This document shows positions 15,138-24,279 of a stretch of DNA of 42,899 nucleotides, one piece after another. Each line of letters starts with the position of its first letter. Position 1 is the stretch's first letter. The translations under genes were made by a program, and so were the position numbers. Source of the stretch: a virus; IMG/VR virus record IMGVR_UViG_3300026382_000003, positions 1 through 42,899 of that record, one strand, 5' to 3'. The notes under the pieces are model-generated. The model was not told where the DNA came from, ran no database searches, and saw only the letters and a program-made list of their open reading frames with translations.

Positions 15138-15821
15138 GTGGGAATAGATATAAGCAAATACAAAATATATGTAAGAGACTATGGAGTAGAAGATACGGAC
15201 TTAGCTACAATATTAAATGATGTAATTAGGGAAATAGCTTTCAAAACAAGAATATTTAAGACTATTATAGGTTTTGAAATATTTGATGGAATAAGAGTTT
15301 ACGACTTTGGTTCTATTTATAGAATAAACCTTTCGGAAAAGAGAGATTTGATGACATTAGATATAATAGAACCAACGCTAAATGATTTACTTGAAGCCAT
15401 TGATAACAAAAAAGCATTAGATATACAGGTAATTAAAACCACAGAACCTGTTTCAGAAAATAGTCAATTAATTGATGTAACCGATATAGTTAATGAAAAC
15501 GGCAAAACTATATTTGACTTATTTGAACCAGTGAATGATTTGCTATTTGAATACAAAGGTCCCTCTTATAAGGAGCCAATAAAAGCGTATGCTATTGGTT
15601 CATATGTCCCTGATGTAACATTGATTGCTCCTGACATTGAAGAGATAATTAAACCTGCCTTGATAGCTGGAGTAAAATACTATCTATCTTCTAACTATAC
15701 AAATGCTCAGAATTTACAACCAATAGTTTCCGATTTTCAAAAGTGGAATAATGAGCTTAATATTTTAATGAGCAAATACCCTTATTATAATTCAAAATTA
15801 CACAAAAAGGCTTGGCTATGA
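15138..15821 (+). CDS. Probable head-tail adaptor or tail protein, 227 aa
   Basis: Starts with GTG after AAAGG. Alpha/beta protein with no recognised family; its C-terminal part (EEIIKPALIAGVKYYLSSNY) resembles the helical region of adaptor-type structural proteins. It lies between terL and the tail fibre, directly downstream of a promoter. The stop overlaps the fibre ATG (ATGA). Confidence 0.6.
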   Translation: MGIDISKYKIYVRDYGVEDTDLATILNDVIREIAFKTRIFKTIIGFEIFDGIRVYDFGSIYRINLSEKRDLMTLDIIEPTLNDLLEAIDNKKALDIQVIKTTEPVSENSQLIDVTDIVNENGKTIFDLFEPVNDLLFEYKGPSYKEPIKAYAIGSYVPDVTLIAPDIEEIIKPALIAGVKYYLSSNYTNAQNLQPIVSDFQKWNNELNILMSKYPYYNSKLHKKAWL

Positions 15822-17140
15822 CGATACAACAAATGTTTGATTATCTCAAAACATATATAGACAAGAAAATTTCCTCTACAAATGAAATTCTTTCTAGCTT
15901 GCTATCAGATAACAAGGTTAAGACGGTTGGTTCTAATATAGAAGACATAAAAAGCGTTGCTGACAACATAACTGATATCAACACAACTGCTGGTTCTATT
16001 GTTAATGTAAACACTGTAGCTAAGAATATAGATAATGTTGATGCTGTTGCAAACAATAAGGATAATATTAACACTGTTGCTAATAGTATTTCCAATGTAG
16101 AAACTGTTAGTCTTAATATTGGTAATGTAAATAGTGTAGCTAAAGATTTGGCAAACATTGACAAAGTAGCTAACGATACTGACAATATCGATGTAGTTGC
16201 CACAAACATATCTAAAGTAGATACTGTATCTACAAACATTAACAATGTCAATATAACAGCAAAATCAATTGAAAATGTTAACACTTATGCAAAAACATAT
16301 CAGGGAGCTAAACCTGAAGACCCAACAAAGAGAAATGATGGGAGTCCTCTTCAAGTAGGAGATTTATATTTTAATACTACAATTAATAAGATGAAAGTGT
16401 TTGATGGAACTACTTGGCAATTAGCTTCATCGGCTGTAAATGGAATAGTAAAAAAACAAACATGGATTGGAGATGGTTCTACTACTGTATTTAGTGTAAC
16501 AGACGGATATGATTCTAATTATGCTGAAGTGTTTGTTAATGGAGTTAATGTTACGCAAGATGTGGATTTATCAGATGGGCAGAACATAAAATTTAACTCT
16601 CCTCCATCCAATGGTGATGAGATATTAGGAATATTTTTTGGTTCTTTTGTATTAGCTGATTGCTATACAAAAGCTGAAGCTAATGACACTTTTGTTAATA
16701 AAAATGAATATAGAGATATAGATGTTTTAAATAAAATCAAAAATGTTGATGGAGAAGGAAGTGGGTTAGATGCTGATTTGGTTAGAGGCAAAACCCCCCT
16801 TTATAGGGAACCAGATTTTGATAGTGGCTGGTTTTCTGCCCCAGATAGCAATACTGCAATTATGTTAACACATAACTTAGGGAGTGCTCCTAATGATATA
16901 AGGCTTTTAATTAGGAACAACCAAACTGGCTCTATTAGAATAACAACAACACAATATATTATATACAGCGATAATAATGGTTATTATGGAATGTCAATTT
17001 CAAGAATTACCGACACTCATATATCAGTTTATAGTGGAGATAAATATAGACTTGGAGGAAATTTTGCAGTAAGATATAATGGAAGCACAGACGAAGCCCC
17101 AACTAATCGGGTTTCAGTAAGAGTATTAGCTTGGAGATAG
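15818..17140 (+). CDS. Tail fibre with hendecad-like repeats, 440 aa
   Basis: Residues about 35-155 are a series of about eleven-residue repeats of the type NI-x-NV-x-x-VA-x-N (for example NIDNVDAVANN), typical of trimeric fibre shafts. Then a DPTKRNDGSPLQVGDLYFNT segment used in many fibres, a beta-rich part with WIGDGSTTVFSV, a GSGLDADLVRG joint, and a C-terminal receptor-binding beta domain. ATG 15818 is preferred to the TTG six bases earlier because of AAAAGG spacing and the ATGA overlap. Confidence 0.85.
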   Translation: MTIQQMFDYLKTYIDKKISSTNEILSSLLSDNKVKTVGSNIEDIKSVADNITDINTTAGSIVNVNTVAKNIDNVDAVANNKDNINTVANSISNVETVSLNIGNVNSVAKDLANIDKVANDTDNIDVVATNISKVDTVSTNINNVNITAKSIENVNTYAKTYQGAKPEDPTKRNDGSPLQVGDLYFNTTINKMKVFDGTTWQLASSAVNGIVKKQTWIGDGSTTVFSVTDGYDSNYAEVFVNGVNVTQDVDLSDGQNIKFNSPPSNGDEILGIFFGSFVLADCYTKAEANDTFVNKNEYRDIDVLNKIKNVDGEGSGLDADLVRGKTPLYREPDFDSGWFSAPDSNTAIMLTHNLGSAPNDIRLLIRNNQTGSIRITTTQYIIYSDNNGYYGMSISRITDTHISVYSGDKYRLGGNFAVRYNGSTDEAPTNRVSVRVLAWR

Positions 17141-17151
17141 GAGGAACGATT

Positions 17152-17700
17152 ATGTTTATATATATAGATAAGACAACAAAAGAAATAAAATGTGTAGCAG
17201 AAAAATCTTCAATAGTAATCGAAAATACAGAAGTTGTTGAGTTCAAAGGACATGTCCCAGAAGAACCAACAAATTATAAGTTTATGGATGGTAATTTTAT
17301 TTTAAATGAAAACAAAGTTTTAAAAAAAATAAAACAAGAAAAAATACATGAAATAAATAAAATAGCACAAGAAAAAATCGTATCAGGATTTATTTCTAAT
17401 GCACTTGGTTCTTCTCATTTGTATCAATCAGAACCAACAGACCAACTTAATCTTTTAAGTGTAGTTCAAACTGCTCAACTAACAAACGAAAATCAACCTT
17501 TCAAATGTTCTCCAGACAATGGAAAAACATGGGAGTATAAAGAACATACTCCTGAGCAATTAGCTCAAGTCTTAAAAGATGGTAAGAATATTAAAATAGC
17601 TATATTAGAGAAAGCTAATCAGTTAAAACAACAGGTTAAGAATGCTACCTCTATTAAAGAGGTTAAATTAATAACTTGGGAAGGGGAACGATATGAGTAA
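17152..17700 (+). CDS. Fibre-associated DUF4376-like protein, 182 aa
   Basis: N-terminal small beta domain (MFIYIDKTTKEIKCVAEK), then EEPTNYKF, and a C-terminal helical region (EKANQLKQQVKNATSIKEV...ITWEGE) matching the DUF4376/tail-fibre assembly chaperone pattern. AGGAGG before ATG 17152 sets the start. It lies between two fibre genes, as chaperones do, and has a paralogue at 18120. Confidence 0.78.
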   Translation: MFIYIDKTTKEIKCVAEKSSIVIENTEVVEFKGHVPEEPTNYKFMDGNFILNENKVLKKIKQEKIHEINKIAQEKIVSGFISNALGSSHLYQSEPTDQLNLLSVVQTAQLTNENQPFKCSPDNGKTWEYKEHTPEQLAQVLKDGKNIKIAILEKANQLKQQVKNATSIKEVKLITWEGERYE

Positions 17701-18106
17701 GACTTGGAATGCTTCGCAGATGATAAATGGGGGCGATTCATTGTTGGAGGCGATAAAAAAGATAGATGGTGTTGGTTCAGGGCTTGATGCTGACTTATTA
17801 AGAGGACTACCTGCTGATTTTACTTGTTCTAAAAATACAAATGGTTATACAAAACTACCTAATGGTTTGATTATTCAGTGGCAAACTTTTACATCAACAT
17901 CAGATACTGATGAAAATTTTACCTTTGCCTTAGCTTTTCCAAATGAATGTTTTAAGGTGTTTATAACAAATATAAGAAATTCAGGAACTGCTGAAATAGG
18001 TATGGCTTACGGGGTTAAAGAAATGACACGCACGGGTTTCACTGTTGATAGGGATGATAATATAGATGGCAATTTAGATTTTGCAGTGTTAGCAATAGGA
18101 TGTTAA
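17693..18106 (+). CDS. Tail fibre tip, gp53-like C-terminal domain, 137 aa
   Basis: A short leader with the same GSGLDADLLRG joint as the long fibre, followed by NGYTKLPNGLIIQWQTFT and a compact beta sandwich ending in FAVLAIGC; this is the gp53-like fibre C-terminal domain. It probably binds the host surface. Shared joint sequences suggest exchange or assembly of the two fibre proteins on a common base. Confidence 0.82.
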   Translation: MSKTWNASQMINGGDSLLEAIKKIDGVGSGLDADLLRGLPADFTCSKNTNGYTKLPNGLIIQWQTFTSTSDTDENFTFALAFPNECFKVFITNIRNSGTAEIGMAYGVKEMTRTGFTVDRDDNIDGNLDFAVLAIGC

Positions 18107-18119
18107 AAGGAGATAAATA

Positions 18120-18665
18120 ATGAAATACGTACATTATGATAAAGAAACAGGAAAATTAATAGGATATTACGACGATGTAATTCACCAAGTAATACCAAAG
18201 CCAAACATCCAAATAACAGAAGAACAATGGCAAGAAGCTATTGACAATGGTTACAATTATGTAGATGCCAAAAACAAGACTTTAAGTTATAAAGATTTTA
18301 GAACTAAAGAAGAAAGATTGAATGATGCTAAGAAAAACAAAATAAATTACCTCAAGCAAACAAGAGATAAATTTGTCAATGAAATAATTGTAACATTAGA
18401 AACAGGTGAACGGCTTGATGGAAATGAATTGGCTCAAACAAGAATGAGTAGGGCTATACAAGCATTACCTGATGATACAACTACATTAGATTGGATAGAT
18501 GCTAACAACAATACTGTTCAATTAACTAAACCTAAATTCTCTGAAGCATTGGTTCTTGCTGGACAAGAACAGACAAAAATTTATGTAAAATATAACGATT
18601 TAAGAGCAAAAGTAAATAATGCAACAACTATTGAAGAAGTAGAGGCTATTAAATGGAAAAACTAA
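18120..18665 (+). CDS. DUF4376-like fibre assembly protein, 181 aa
   Basis: Paralogue in layout of the protein at 17152: an N-terminal YVHYDKETGKLIGYYDD domain and a C-terminal helical DUF4376 region (NDAKKNKINYLKQTRDKFVN ... NNATTIEEVEAIKW). Each follows a fibre gene. AAGGAG before ATG. It ends within the start of the DUF1353 gene. Confidence 0.8.
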   Translation: MKYVHYDKETGKLIGYYDDVIHQVIPKPNIQITEEQWQEAIDNGYNYVDAKNKTLSYKDFRTKEERLNDAKKNKINYLKQTRDKFVNEIIVTLETGERLDGNELAQTRMSRAIQALPDDTTTLDWIDANNNTVQLTKPKFSEALVLAGQEQTKIYVKYNDLRAKVNNATTIEEVEAIKWKN

Positions 18666-19000
18666 GATACTCAGACTTTAAATTGCAACCATTAAGAAAT
18701 CACAAGTTTAAATTATTAGAACCAGTGAAGAATAAGCATGTATTGGTTCCTAAAGGATTTCATACTGATGGAGCTTCCGTTCCTCGAATCTTTTGGTCTC
18801 TTTTTCCTCCAAACAGAACAGATTATCTTCCATGTGCAATTATTCATGACTATCTTTGCGATTTAGAAAGATATAAAGAAGCAGACAAATTGTTTGAAGA
18901 ATGCTTAAGAGAGATTGTTATCCCTAAATGGCAAAGATGGTTAATGGTTAGTGCAGTGGTTTTATATCACAAAATAAAATACAGAAAGGATTACAAATGA
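18653..19000 (+). CDS. DUF1353 protein, 115 aa
   Basis: Clear DUF1353 signature: VPKGFHTDGASVPRIFW at residues about 32-48, then AIIHDYLC and YKEADKLFEEC. These proteins are common in phage late regions near lysis or tail genes; the biochemical role is not established. It overlaps its neighbours on both sides. Confidence 0.88.
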   Translation: MEKLRYSDFKLQPLRNHKFKLLEPVKNKHVLVPKGFHTDGASVPRIFWSLFPPNRTDYLPCAIIHDYLCDLERYKEADKLFEECLREIVIPKWQRWLMVSAVVLYHKIKYRKDYK

Positions 19001-19488
19001 TGCCATTAGTGGAAATGTTAGCTTCAGCAGGATTAGAACTTGTTAGTAAGTTTATAGATGCTGGTAAAGATAAGGCTATTGATGTTATTAAAGAAAAGAC
19101 AGGAATTGATTTTTCTAAAAAAGAACCAACCGAGCAAGACATTCAAGCTCTTAAGGAATTTCAGGAAAAAGAAAGAGATTTTATACTTAAACAGTTAGAG
19201 ATTTATGCTCAAGATAAAGCAAATGCAAGACATATGCAAGAAGTAGCTCTAACGCAAGATGGTTGGTTCGCTAAGAACTTTATATATCTATTTGCTTTCT
19301 TTTGGTCTATAGTCTCAGGAGTTTTTATTTTTATGGCTATGATGTATGACATACCTCAACAGAACCAACGCTATGTTGACACGATAATAGGGTTTTTAAT
19401 GGGAACAATAATAAGTGGAATTATTACTTTTTTCTACGGAAGCTCCCTTGGCTCTAAAGAAAAAACAAAACTATTAAAGGAAAAATGA
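18997..19488 (+). CDS. 3-TM holin-like membrane protein, 163 aa
   Basis: An amphipathic N-terminal half with a Lys/Glu helix (QALKEFQEKERDFILKQLEIYAQDKANARHMQ) and two strong membrane segments near 95-115 and 127-146 with a basic tail. This matches the Holin_3TM family (PF11351 type), proposed for phage or gene-transfer-agent release. It is the second holin-like gene of the phage, apart from the LydA-like one. Confidence 0.8.
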   Translation: MMPLVEMLASAGLELVSKFIDAGKDKAIDVIKEKTGIDFSKKEPTEQDIQALKEFQEKERDFILKQLEIYAQDKANARHMQEVALTQDGWFAKNFIYLFAFFWSIVSGVFIFMAMMYDIPQQNQRYVDTIIGFLMGTIISGIITFFYGSSLGSKEKTKLLKEK

Positions 19489-19859
19489 TGGCTTATGATA
19501 TAGAACAAGTAAAAGCTGTATACGATGAACTTACGGCTAAGGTAAAAGCCGATTTAGATGAGCAATTCAACAAAGGTAGATTAAAAGGGACTGACTATGC
19601 TAATGTGTATTCAACTTTAATGAACACATGTTTACAATTAGCTTTTCAAGCTCCTTTAAATGAAGAACAAACAAAATTATACGAAAGACAAAGACAAGGT
19701 TTTGATGACAACTTTAAGTTTAAAATGTTCGATTCTCAAATGAATGCTTGGAGTATTATGTTTAGTTCAGGAATGTTAACAGCCAAACCTTCAATAGTTT
19801 CAAATGATGAAGTTTCTAAACTATATAACAACTTCAAAAAAGAATTTGGAGTCGTATAG
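19485..19859 (+). CDS. Hypothetical virion-region protein, 124 aa
   Basis: Helical throughout, with Gln, Asn and Met in the middle (DSQMNAWSIMFSSGML) and no membrane segment. AAAGGA precedes the ATG. It sits in the structural gene cluster between the 3-TM holin and the gp13-like gene; no family recognised. Confidence 0.75.
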   Translation: MMAYDIEQVKAVYDELTAKVKADLDEQFNKGRLKGTDYANVYSTLMNTCLQLAFQAPLNEEQTKLYERQRQGFDDNFKFKMFDSQMNAWSIMFSSGMLTAKPSIVSNDEVSKLYNNFKKEFGVV

Positions 19860-19889
19860 TGCTTAATATGTTACAAACAGGAAGGTTTA

Positions 19890-20342
19890 ATGTATAAAAA
19901 AGTATCTGAAAAAGAATTTAAAGCTATTATTGACTCTGTTAAGTTCAAGCATAAAGACAGTATGGAAGCAATGCTTTATGGATGTAGTAATGTAAAAGAG
20001 TGCTATCTTAAATCAATAAATTCAAAATATGGAAAATACAACAAATACTTTATTGTTTATGATGATAGAACTAATGAACCATTGGTTCCTATAATACTTC
20101 AAAGAGATGGGCATATAGTATTTTATGTTACTCAAAATTTAACAAGAACCAATGCTCTACAGTTTGTGAAAGACATAAAACAATTAGCGAAAGAAACGAT
20201 AGAGAAGGTTGGTTCTATTTTTGTGAATACGGCAAATTTTTATAAGGAAGCTCATAAATTGAATAGATTAATAGGTTTTAAACCTATAGGCTATTACAAC
20301 ACATATACAAAGTATGTTTTAGAGGACTTTTTAAATGGGTAG
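19890..20342 (+). CDS. GNAT-fold/T7 gp13-like internal protein, 150 aa
   Basis: Pattern of an acetyltransferase-like fold: an N-terminal Lys-rich helix, a beta hairpin FIVYDDRTNEPLVPIILQRDGHIVFYV, a helical central part and a closing strand KLNRLIGFKPIGYYN. Related phage proteins (DUF2833, T7 gp13 type) are part of the internal virion or assembly module and lack clear enzymatic proof. Position in the structural region agrees. It overlaps the next gene by 8 bases. Confidence 0.6.
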   Translation: MYKKVSEKEFKAIIDSVKFKHKDSMEAMLYGCSNVKECYLKSINSKYGKYNKYFIVYDDRTNEPLVPIILQRDGHIVFYVTQNLTRTNALQFVKDIKQLAKETIEKVGSIFVNTANFYKEAHKLNRLIGFKPIGYYNTYTKYVLEDFLNG

Positions 20343-22011
20343 CAAATCTCATGATATTTACAGTCTTCAAATGATAAATATTTGCAATCAAAATGTTGAT
20401 TTATACAGAAAAAATCTTGTCCAATTCTCTGTTTTTAGTAAAAAAGGAACAAATATATTTAAGGGGCTATTAAAAAATTCTCAAAGACCAGTTAATTTAA
20501 CGATTTTTGAAAGATTAGGTTTTACAACGAAAGTCCTTATGACAAAAGAGATATTAACAGATAAAGCCGTTTTTAACTTTATTAAAAACAGAATAGATAG
20601 TTCAATAGTGAAACTTGTTACATGGTGCTTTATTCCATATAATCACTTAAATGTTATAGAACAATTAAAAGACAGGTCTGATTTATCAATAGATACAACT
20701 GATATTGAGATTTTTACCATTCATGTAGATGGAAACGAAATCAAAATAAAAATGCCATCTATTAGAAAAGATGGAATGAAATATTACATAATGAAAATCT
20801 ATATGGGACAAGAACCAAGTGAAGTTCCAGCTATGGGACATGATTTACAAGGAATAAATAATGGAGAATACATATATTGTTCATCTAAAAAAAATAAATA
20901 TTACAATTCTCTAAATCCTGATGATGTAACTTTACAGATACCATATGAAGAAGACGAAAGAGCTACAATATACATTAAATATACTGATGAACAAGGAAAT
21001 ACAAAAGAATGGATAGGATTTGATGATATAACAAGAGAAGCTACGACTACAGAAGTTCTTGGTATAGTATTAAAAGACAATGGTCGTATTATTAACGAAA
21101 CAAACAAAATGCATGTAGCATTATCAAATTTAGGTATCAAATATAAAGACATTGAAGACAGCTTATACAAAGATACTCTAAAGACTTTTTTTATTACATA
21201 TGCCACTAAAAACAAAAAATATCACTTTTTCTCAAGGTATTTAGAAGGCATCTATAATAGATATAATAAGGTTTCCATTAAAATAGGCGGCAATACATTT
21301 ATGTATTATTTTGGATACAAAAGAAAAAATAATCTCGAAGAACCAACGGAAGAATACTTTTTAGCTATTAGCACATCAGATGGGGAATACATAAGATATG
21401 AAGAAGGAGACAGAGAGTTTTTTTATTTCATACCTTTAAATTTAGTCGATATGCTAACAGTCAAAGAACGATATCAATTTATAAAAGAATGTCTTGTAGC
21501 CGTAGCTTATAGCCATGATGTAGTTCATACAAAATGGCATGAGTCAGGATTTTTTCATTTTGCTCTAATGGTGGCCGCTACTTTCCTAAGTGGTAATCCA
21601 GCATTAGCTATATCGCTAACAGTAGCCTCAGAAATAATAGCATCAACCAATATATCCCCTGAGCTAAAACAAGCTATCATTATTGCTACTTCATTAGCGA
21701 TTGGTTCAGTTGATGGAAAACTATTTGATAAAAGCATAACAATAGTTGATGTAGCTAACATATCTGCTAAATTAGGTGAATATTACTTCAAAAGTAAAGC
21801 TGAAGATATTTATTCCCAAATAAAAGAATATTTAGAAAAAGAAAGACGATTGATAAAAGCTATCCAACAAATTAAGAACCAAAGCATATTCGTTCCTATG
21901 GAGCAAGTTGGTTCTTATTATGACTTACAATACAGTTTATTATACAATTACAACGACTTATATTACAATACGATAAATGAGCCAACAATAAATGATAAAA
22001 ATCTCATATAA
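20335..22011 (+). CDS. Structural protein, probable tail or internal component, 558 aa
   Basis: A long beta-rich N-terminal part with many Tyr, Asp and Lys residues, then hydrophobic helices at about 400-465 (FHFALMVAATFLSGNPALAISLTVASEI) and a Tyr-rich C-terminus. No certain family. Located directly before the portal gene, so a tail, injection or internal head component is likely. Hydrophobic segments suggest that it may enter the host membrane during ejection. Confidence 0.6.
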   Translation: MGSKSHDIYSLQMINICNQNVDLYRKNLVQFSVFSKKGTNIFKGLLKNSQRPVNLTIFERLGFTTKVLMTKEILTDKAVFNFIKNRIDSSIVKLVTWCFIPYNHLNVIEQLKDRSDLSIDTTDIEIFTIHVDGNEIKIKMPSIRKDGMKYYIMKIYMGQEPSEVPAMGHDLQGINNGEYIYCSSKKNKYYNSLNPDDVTLQIPYEEDERATIYIKYTDEQGNTKEWIGFDDITREATTTEVLGIVLKDNGRIINETNKMHVALSNLGIKYKDIEDSLYKDTLKTFFITYATKNKKYHFFSRYLEGIYNRYNKVSIKIGGNTFMYYFGYKRKNNLEEPTEEYFLAISTSDGEYIRYEEGDREFFYFIPLNLVDMLTVKERYQFIKECLVAVAYSHDVVHTKWHESGFFHFALMVAATFLSGNPALAISLTVASEIIASTNISPELKQAIIIATSLAIGSVDGKLFDKSITIVDVANISAKLGEYYFKSKAEDIYSQIKEYLEKERRLIKAIQQIKNQSIFVPMEQVGSYYDLQYSLLYNYNDLYYNTINEPTINDKNLI

Positions 22012-22020
22012 AGGAACAAT

Positions 22021-24018
22021 ATGGATAAAGAACAAATACAAGCATTCTTTCAAGAAGCATCAGAGTTTAAAGGAGAAATAAACAGAAAAATACAAGAATG
22101 GTTAGATTTATATGATGGAAAACCTTTAGGGAACGAAGTAGAAGGTAGAAGCACTATTGTGTGGAAACTCATAAAAAAGCAAGGAAAAACATTATCTGCT
22201 AACCTGGCTAAACCATTTCTTTCTTCTGCAAGAATAGTTTTCTTAGAACCAAGAACCAAGAACGATGTCATTAAAGCTAAAATAGACGAAAAACTCTTGA
22301 ACTATTTTTGGGATAAAGAATTTAATAAAGTTAAATTTATCAATACTCTAACAGATGTTAAAGTGAAGGAAGGAACAGCGTTTATATATGTTTCTTGGGA
22401 TAAAGAAGTGATTAAAAACGAACAAACGGTTTCCGTTCAAGACCCAAGCGTTCTTGATAGATTTGCTCAAAAAGGAGCAAAAGTAACAGAGCTTGAAGAT
22501 GGTAAATATAAAATAACTTTTGAGAAGGTTATTAAAAATAGACCACATGCTCAAATTATTCCGAACGAAGATATCTTCACAGACCCAACAGCCTATAGTA
22601 TAGGGGAATGTAGATACATTATAGTAAGATATCCTACTACCAAAGAAGACTTACTGTCAAATCCTATCTATGATAAAGATATTGTGGAGAAGTTTTTTAA
22701 CAATCTAAATGCTTCTATTGGTTCTGAAATTGGAGATGATTTACACAACAGAGAACTATGGAGGTTAGGAGTTGAAAACAATACAGATAAAAGTCAAGAC
22801 AAAACATATGTGTATGAGTTTTGGTATAGAGAGAATGGAAAAATTAAAATTAAATTCTTTCTTTATACATCATCATCTGAAGTAGAAATCATTGGTTCTA
22901 AAGATTATGATTTTGATTGGTATCCTTTTATAGAAGTTCCTCTTTTTAATAAAGAGTTTTCTATTTGGGGAGATTCGTTGGCTGAGCTTATTGCCGATGA
23001 ACAAAAATTTATGACCTCAATTATTAGAGGGGTAATAGACAATATGTCTATGTCAAATAATGGAACCAAATTTGTTAGAAAAGGAGCATTAGACCCTATT
23101 AACTATAAAAGGCTTATAAGTGGACATCCAGTTGTAGAAGTTAATGCTACTGGAGTTCCTTTAAATCAAGTTGTTGTTGATGGTCATTTTAATGAATTAC
23201 CTTCAAGCGTTTATAATATGTTACAAATTGTTGAAACTCAAGCTGAAGGATTAACTGGTGTAAATAAAACGATGGCTGGGATTTCTGGTAAAGAACTTAA
23301 TTCTCCCGCATCTAATTTTCAATCAATGATGAACCAAGCTCAGGTAAGGCTATTAATGTTTACAGTAAACTTACAAGATGGTTTAAGAAGAATGTTTTGT
23401 AAATGGTTACAAATGGCAATGAAATACTTATCTGATGAAGAAATGGAAAAGATAACGGGGATAAACATTCCTGAACTTAAAGCCAAAGAAACAATGAAAT
23501 TAGCTAAAGAATTTGGAATTGACGAATTACCTGAAGATGTTAAACAAAAAGCGATGCTTCTTATTGCTAAAGAAGTAGAAGACATGTTTAATAGAAACGA
23601 TAGCAAATATGACATTAAATTCAGAGTTGGAACTGATGGATTAAAGGCTATTAAAATTAACCAAATCAATATGCTCATGCAACAAGCCGCTCCTTTGGTT
23701 CAGGTAGGAGCATGTCCGCCAGATGTAATCCAAAAACTTTTAGCAAAACTAACAGAGCTTCTTGAATATCCTGACTTAGCCGATGAAATATTAAATTATC
23801 AACCTAACCCTGACCCAATGGTTCAACAAGCTACACAAGTTCAATTAGCTAAAGAAATGGCTGAAGCTAAAAAAGCTGAAGCATTGGCTCAAAACGCAAT
23901 AGCAAGAGCAAAACAAACTGAGGTTAAAGCTCAAAAAGAAGCTCTTAGCATTGATGCCGATTTAGCTAACAAGTATGCCGAGGTATTAAAAAAAATAAAA
24001 GAGGAAGAGGATGATTAA
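22021..24018 (+). CDS. Portal protein, 665 aa
   Basis: Typical of the portal family found with N4-gp56 capsids: DLYDGKPLGNEVEGRSTIV at about 29-47, AKPFLSSARIVFLEPRTKND near 66-85, and a helical C-terminus rich in Ala, Lys and Glu (EALAQNAIARAKQTEVKAQ) from about 600. It forms the dodecameric vertex through which the terminase packages DNA. Tandem AGAACCAA copies at 22245 and 22252 encode LEPRTK. AAGGAA precedes ATG. Confidence 0.9.
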   Translation: MDKEQIQAFFQEASEFKGEINRKIQEWLDLYDGKPLGNEVEGRSTIVWKLIKKQGKTLSANLAKPFLSSARIVFLEPRTKNDVIKAKIDEKLLNYFWDKEFNKVKFINTLTDVKVKEGTAFIYVSWDKEVIKNEQTVSVQDPSVLDRFAQKGAKVTELEDGKYKITFEKVIKNRPHAQIIPNEDIFTDPTAYSIGECRYIIVRYPTTKEDLLSNPIYDKDIVEKFFNNLNASIGSEIGDDLHNRELWRLGVENNTDKSQDKTYVYEFWYRENGKIKIKFFLYTSSSEVEIIGSKDYDFDWYPFIEVPLFNKEFSIWGDSLAELIADEQKFMTSIIRGVIDNMSMSNNGTKFVRKGALDPINYKRLISGHPVVEVNATGVPLNQVVVDGHFNELPSSVYNMLQIVETQAEGLTGVNKTMAGISGKELNSPASNFQSMMNQAQVRLLMFTVNLQDGLRRMFCKWLQMAMKYLSDEEMEKITGINIPELKAKETMKLAKEFGIDELPEDVKQKAMLLIAKEVEDMFNRNDSKYDIKFRVGTDGLKAIKINQINMLMQQAAPLVQVGACPPDVIQKLLAKLTELLEYPDLADEILNYQPNPDPMVQQATQVQLAKEMAEAKKAEALAQNAIARAKQTEVKAQKEALSIDADLANKYAEVLKKIKEEEDD

Positions 24019-24046
24019 TAAAATTCCACAAGAAAAAGGAACATAA

Positions 24047-24259
24047 ATGAAAAAAGAAACAATCTTTAGACTCTTAGAGAACGAAGATTTTAAAGAAATA
24101 ATTATTGATAAGTATCTTGGCTCTGACATAAAAGATATCGTTTTTAACGAAGATTTAGATAATAAGGTTGTTATTGACAAACTGAAAGCAAGACAAAATT
24201 TAAGAGCTTATTTTGATGAACTTATAAATTCTGCTACAATTAGCGAAGAAGAACAATAA
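24047..24259 (+). CDS. Small acidic protein between portal and scaffold, 70 aa
   Basis: Acidic helical protein (ETIFRLLENEDFKEIIIDKY ... SATISEEEQ) with its own AAGGAA site. Similar short proteins often lie at this place in related phages. Possible assembly role; no family known. Confidence 0.7.
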   Translation: MKKETIFRLLENEDFKEIIIDKYLGSDIKDIVFNEDLDNKVVIDKLKARQNLRAYFDELINSATISEEEQ

Positions 24260-24279
24260 TAAAAAAAAGGAGTATTGAT

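Noticed and set aside
15920-16290. Repeated short units in DNA that might look like a CRISPR or tandem array
   Set aside because: They encode the degenerate eleven-residue shaft repeats of the tail fibre and do not have constant repeats with unique spacers.
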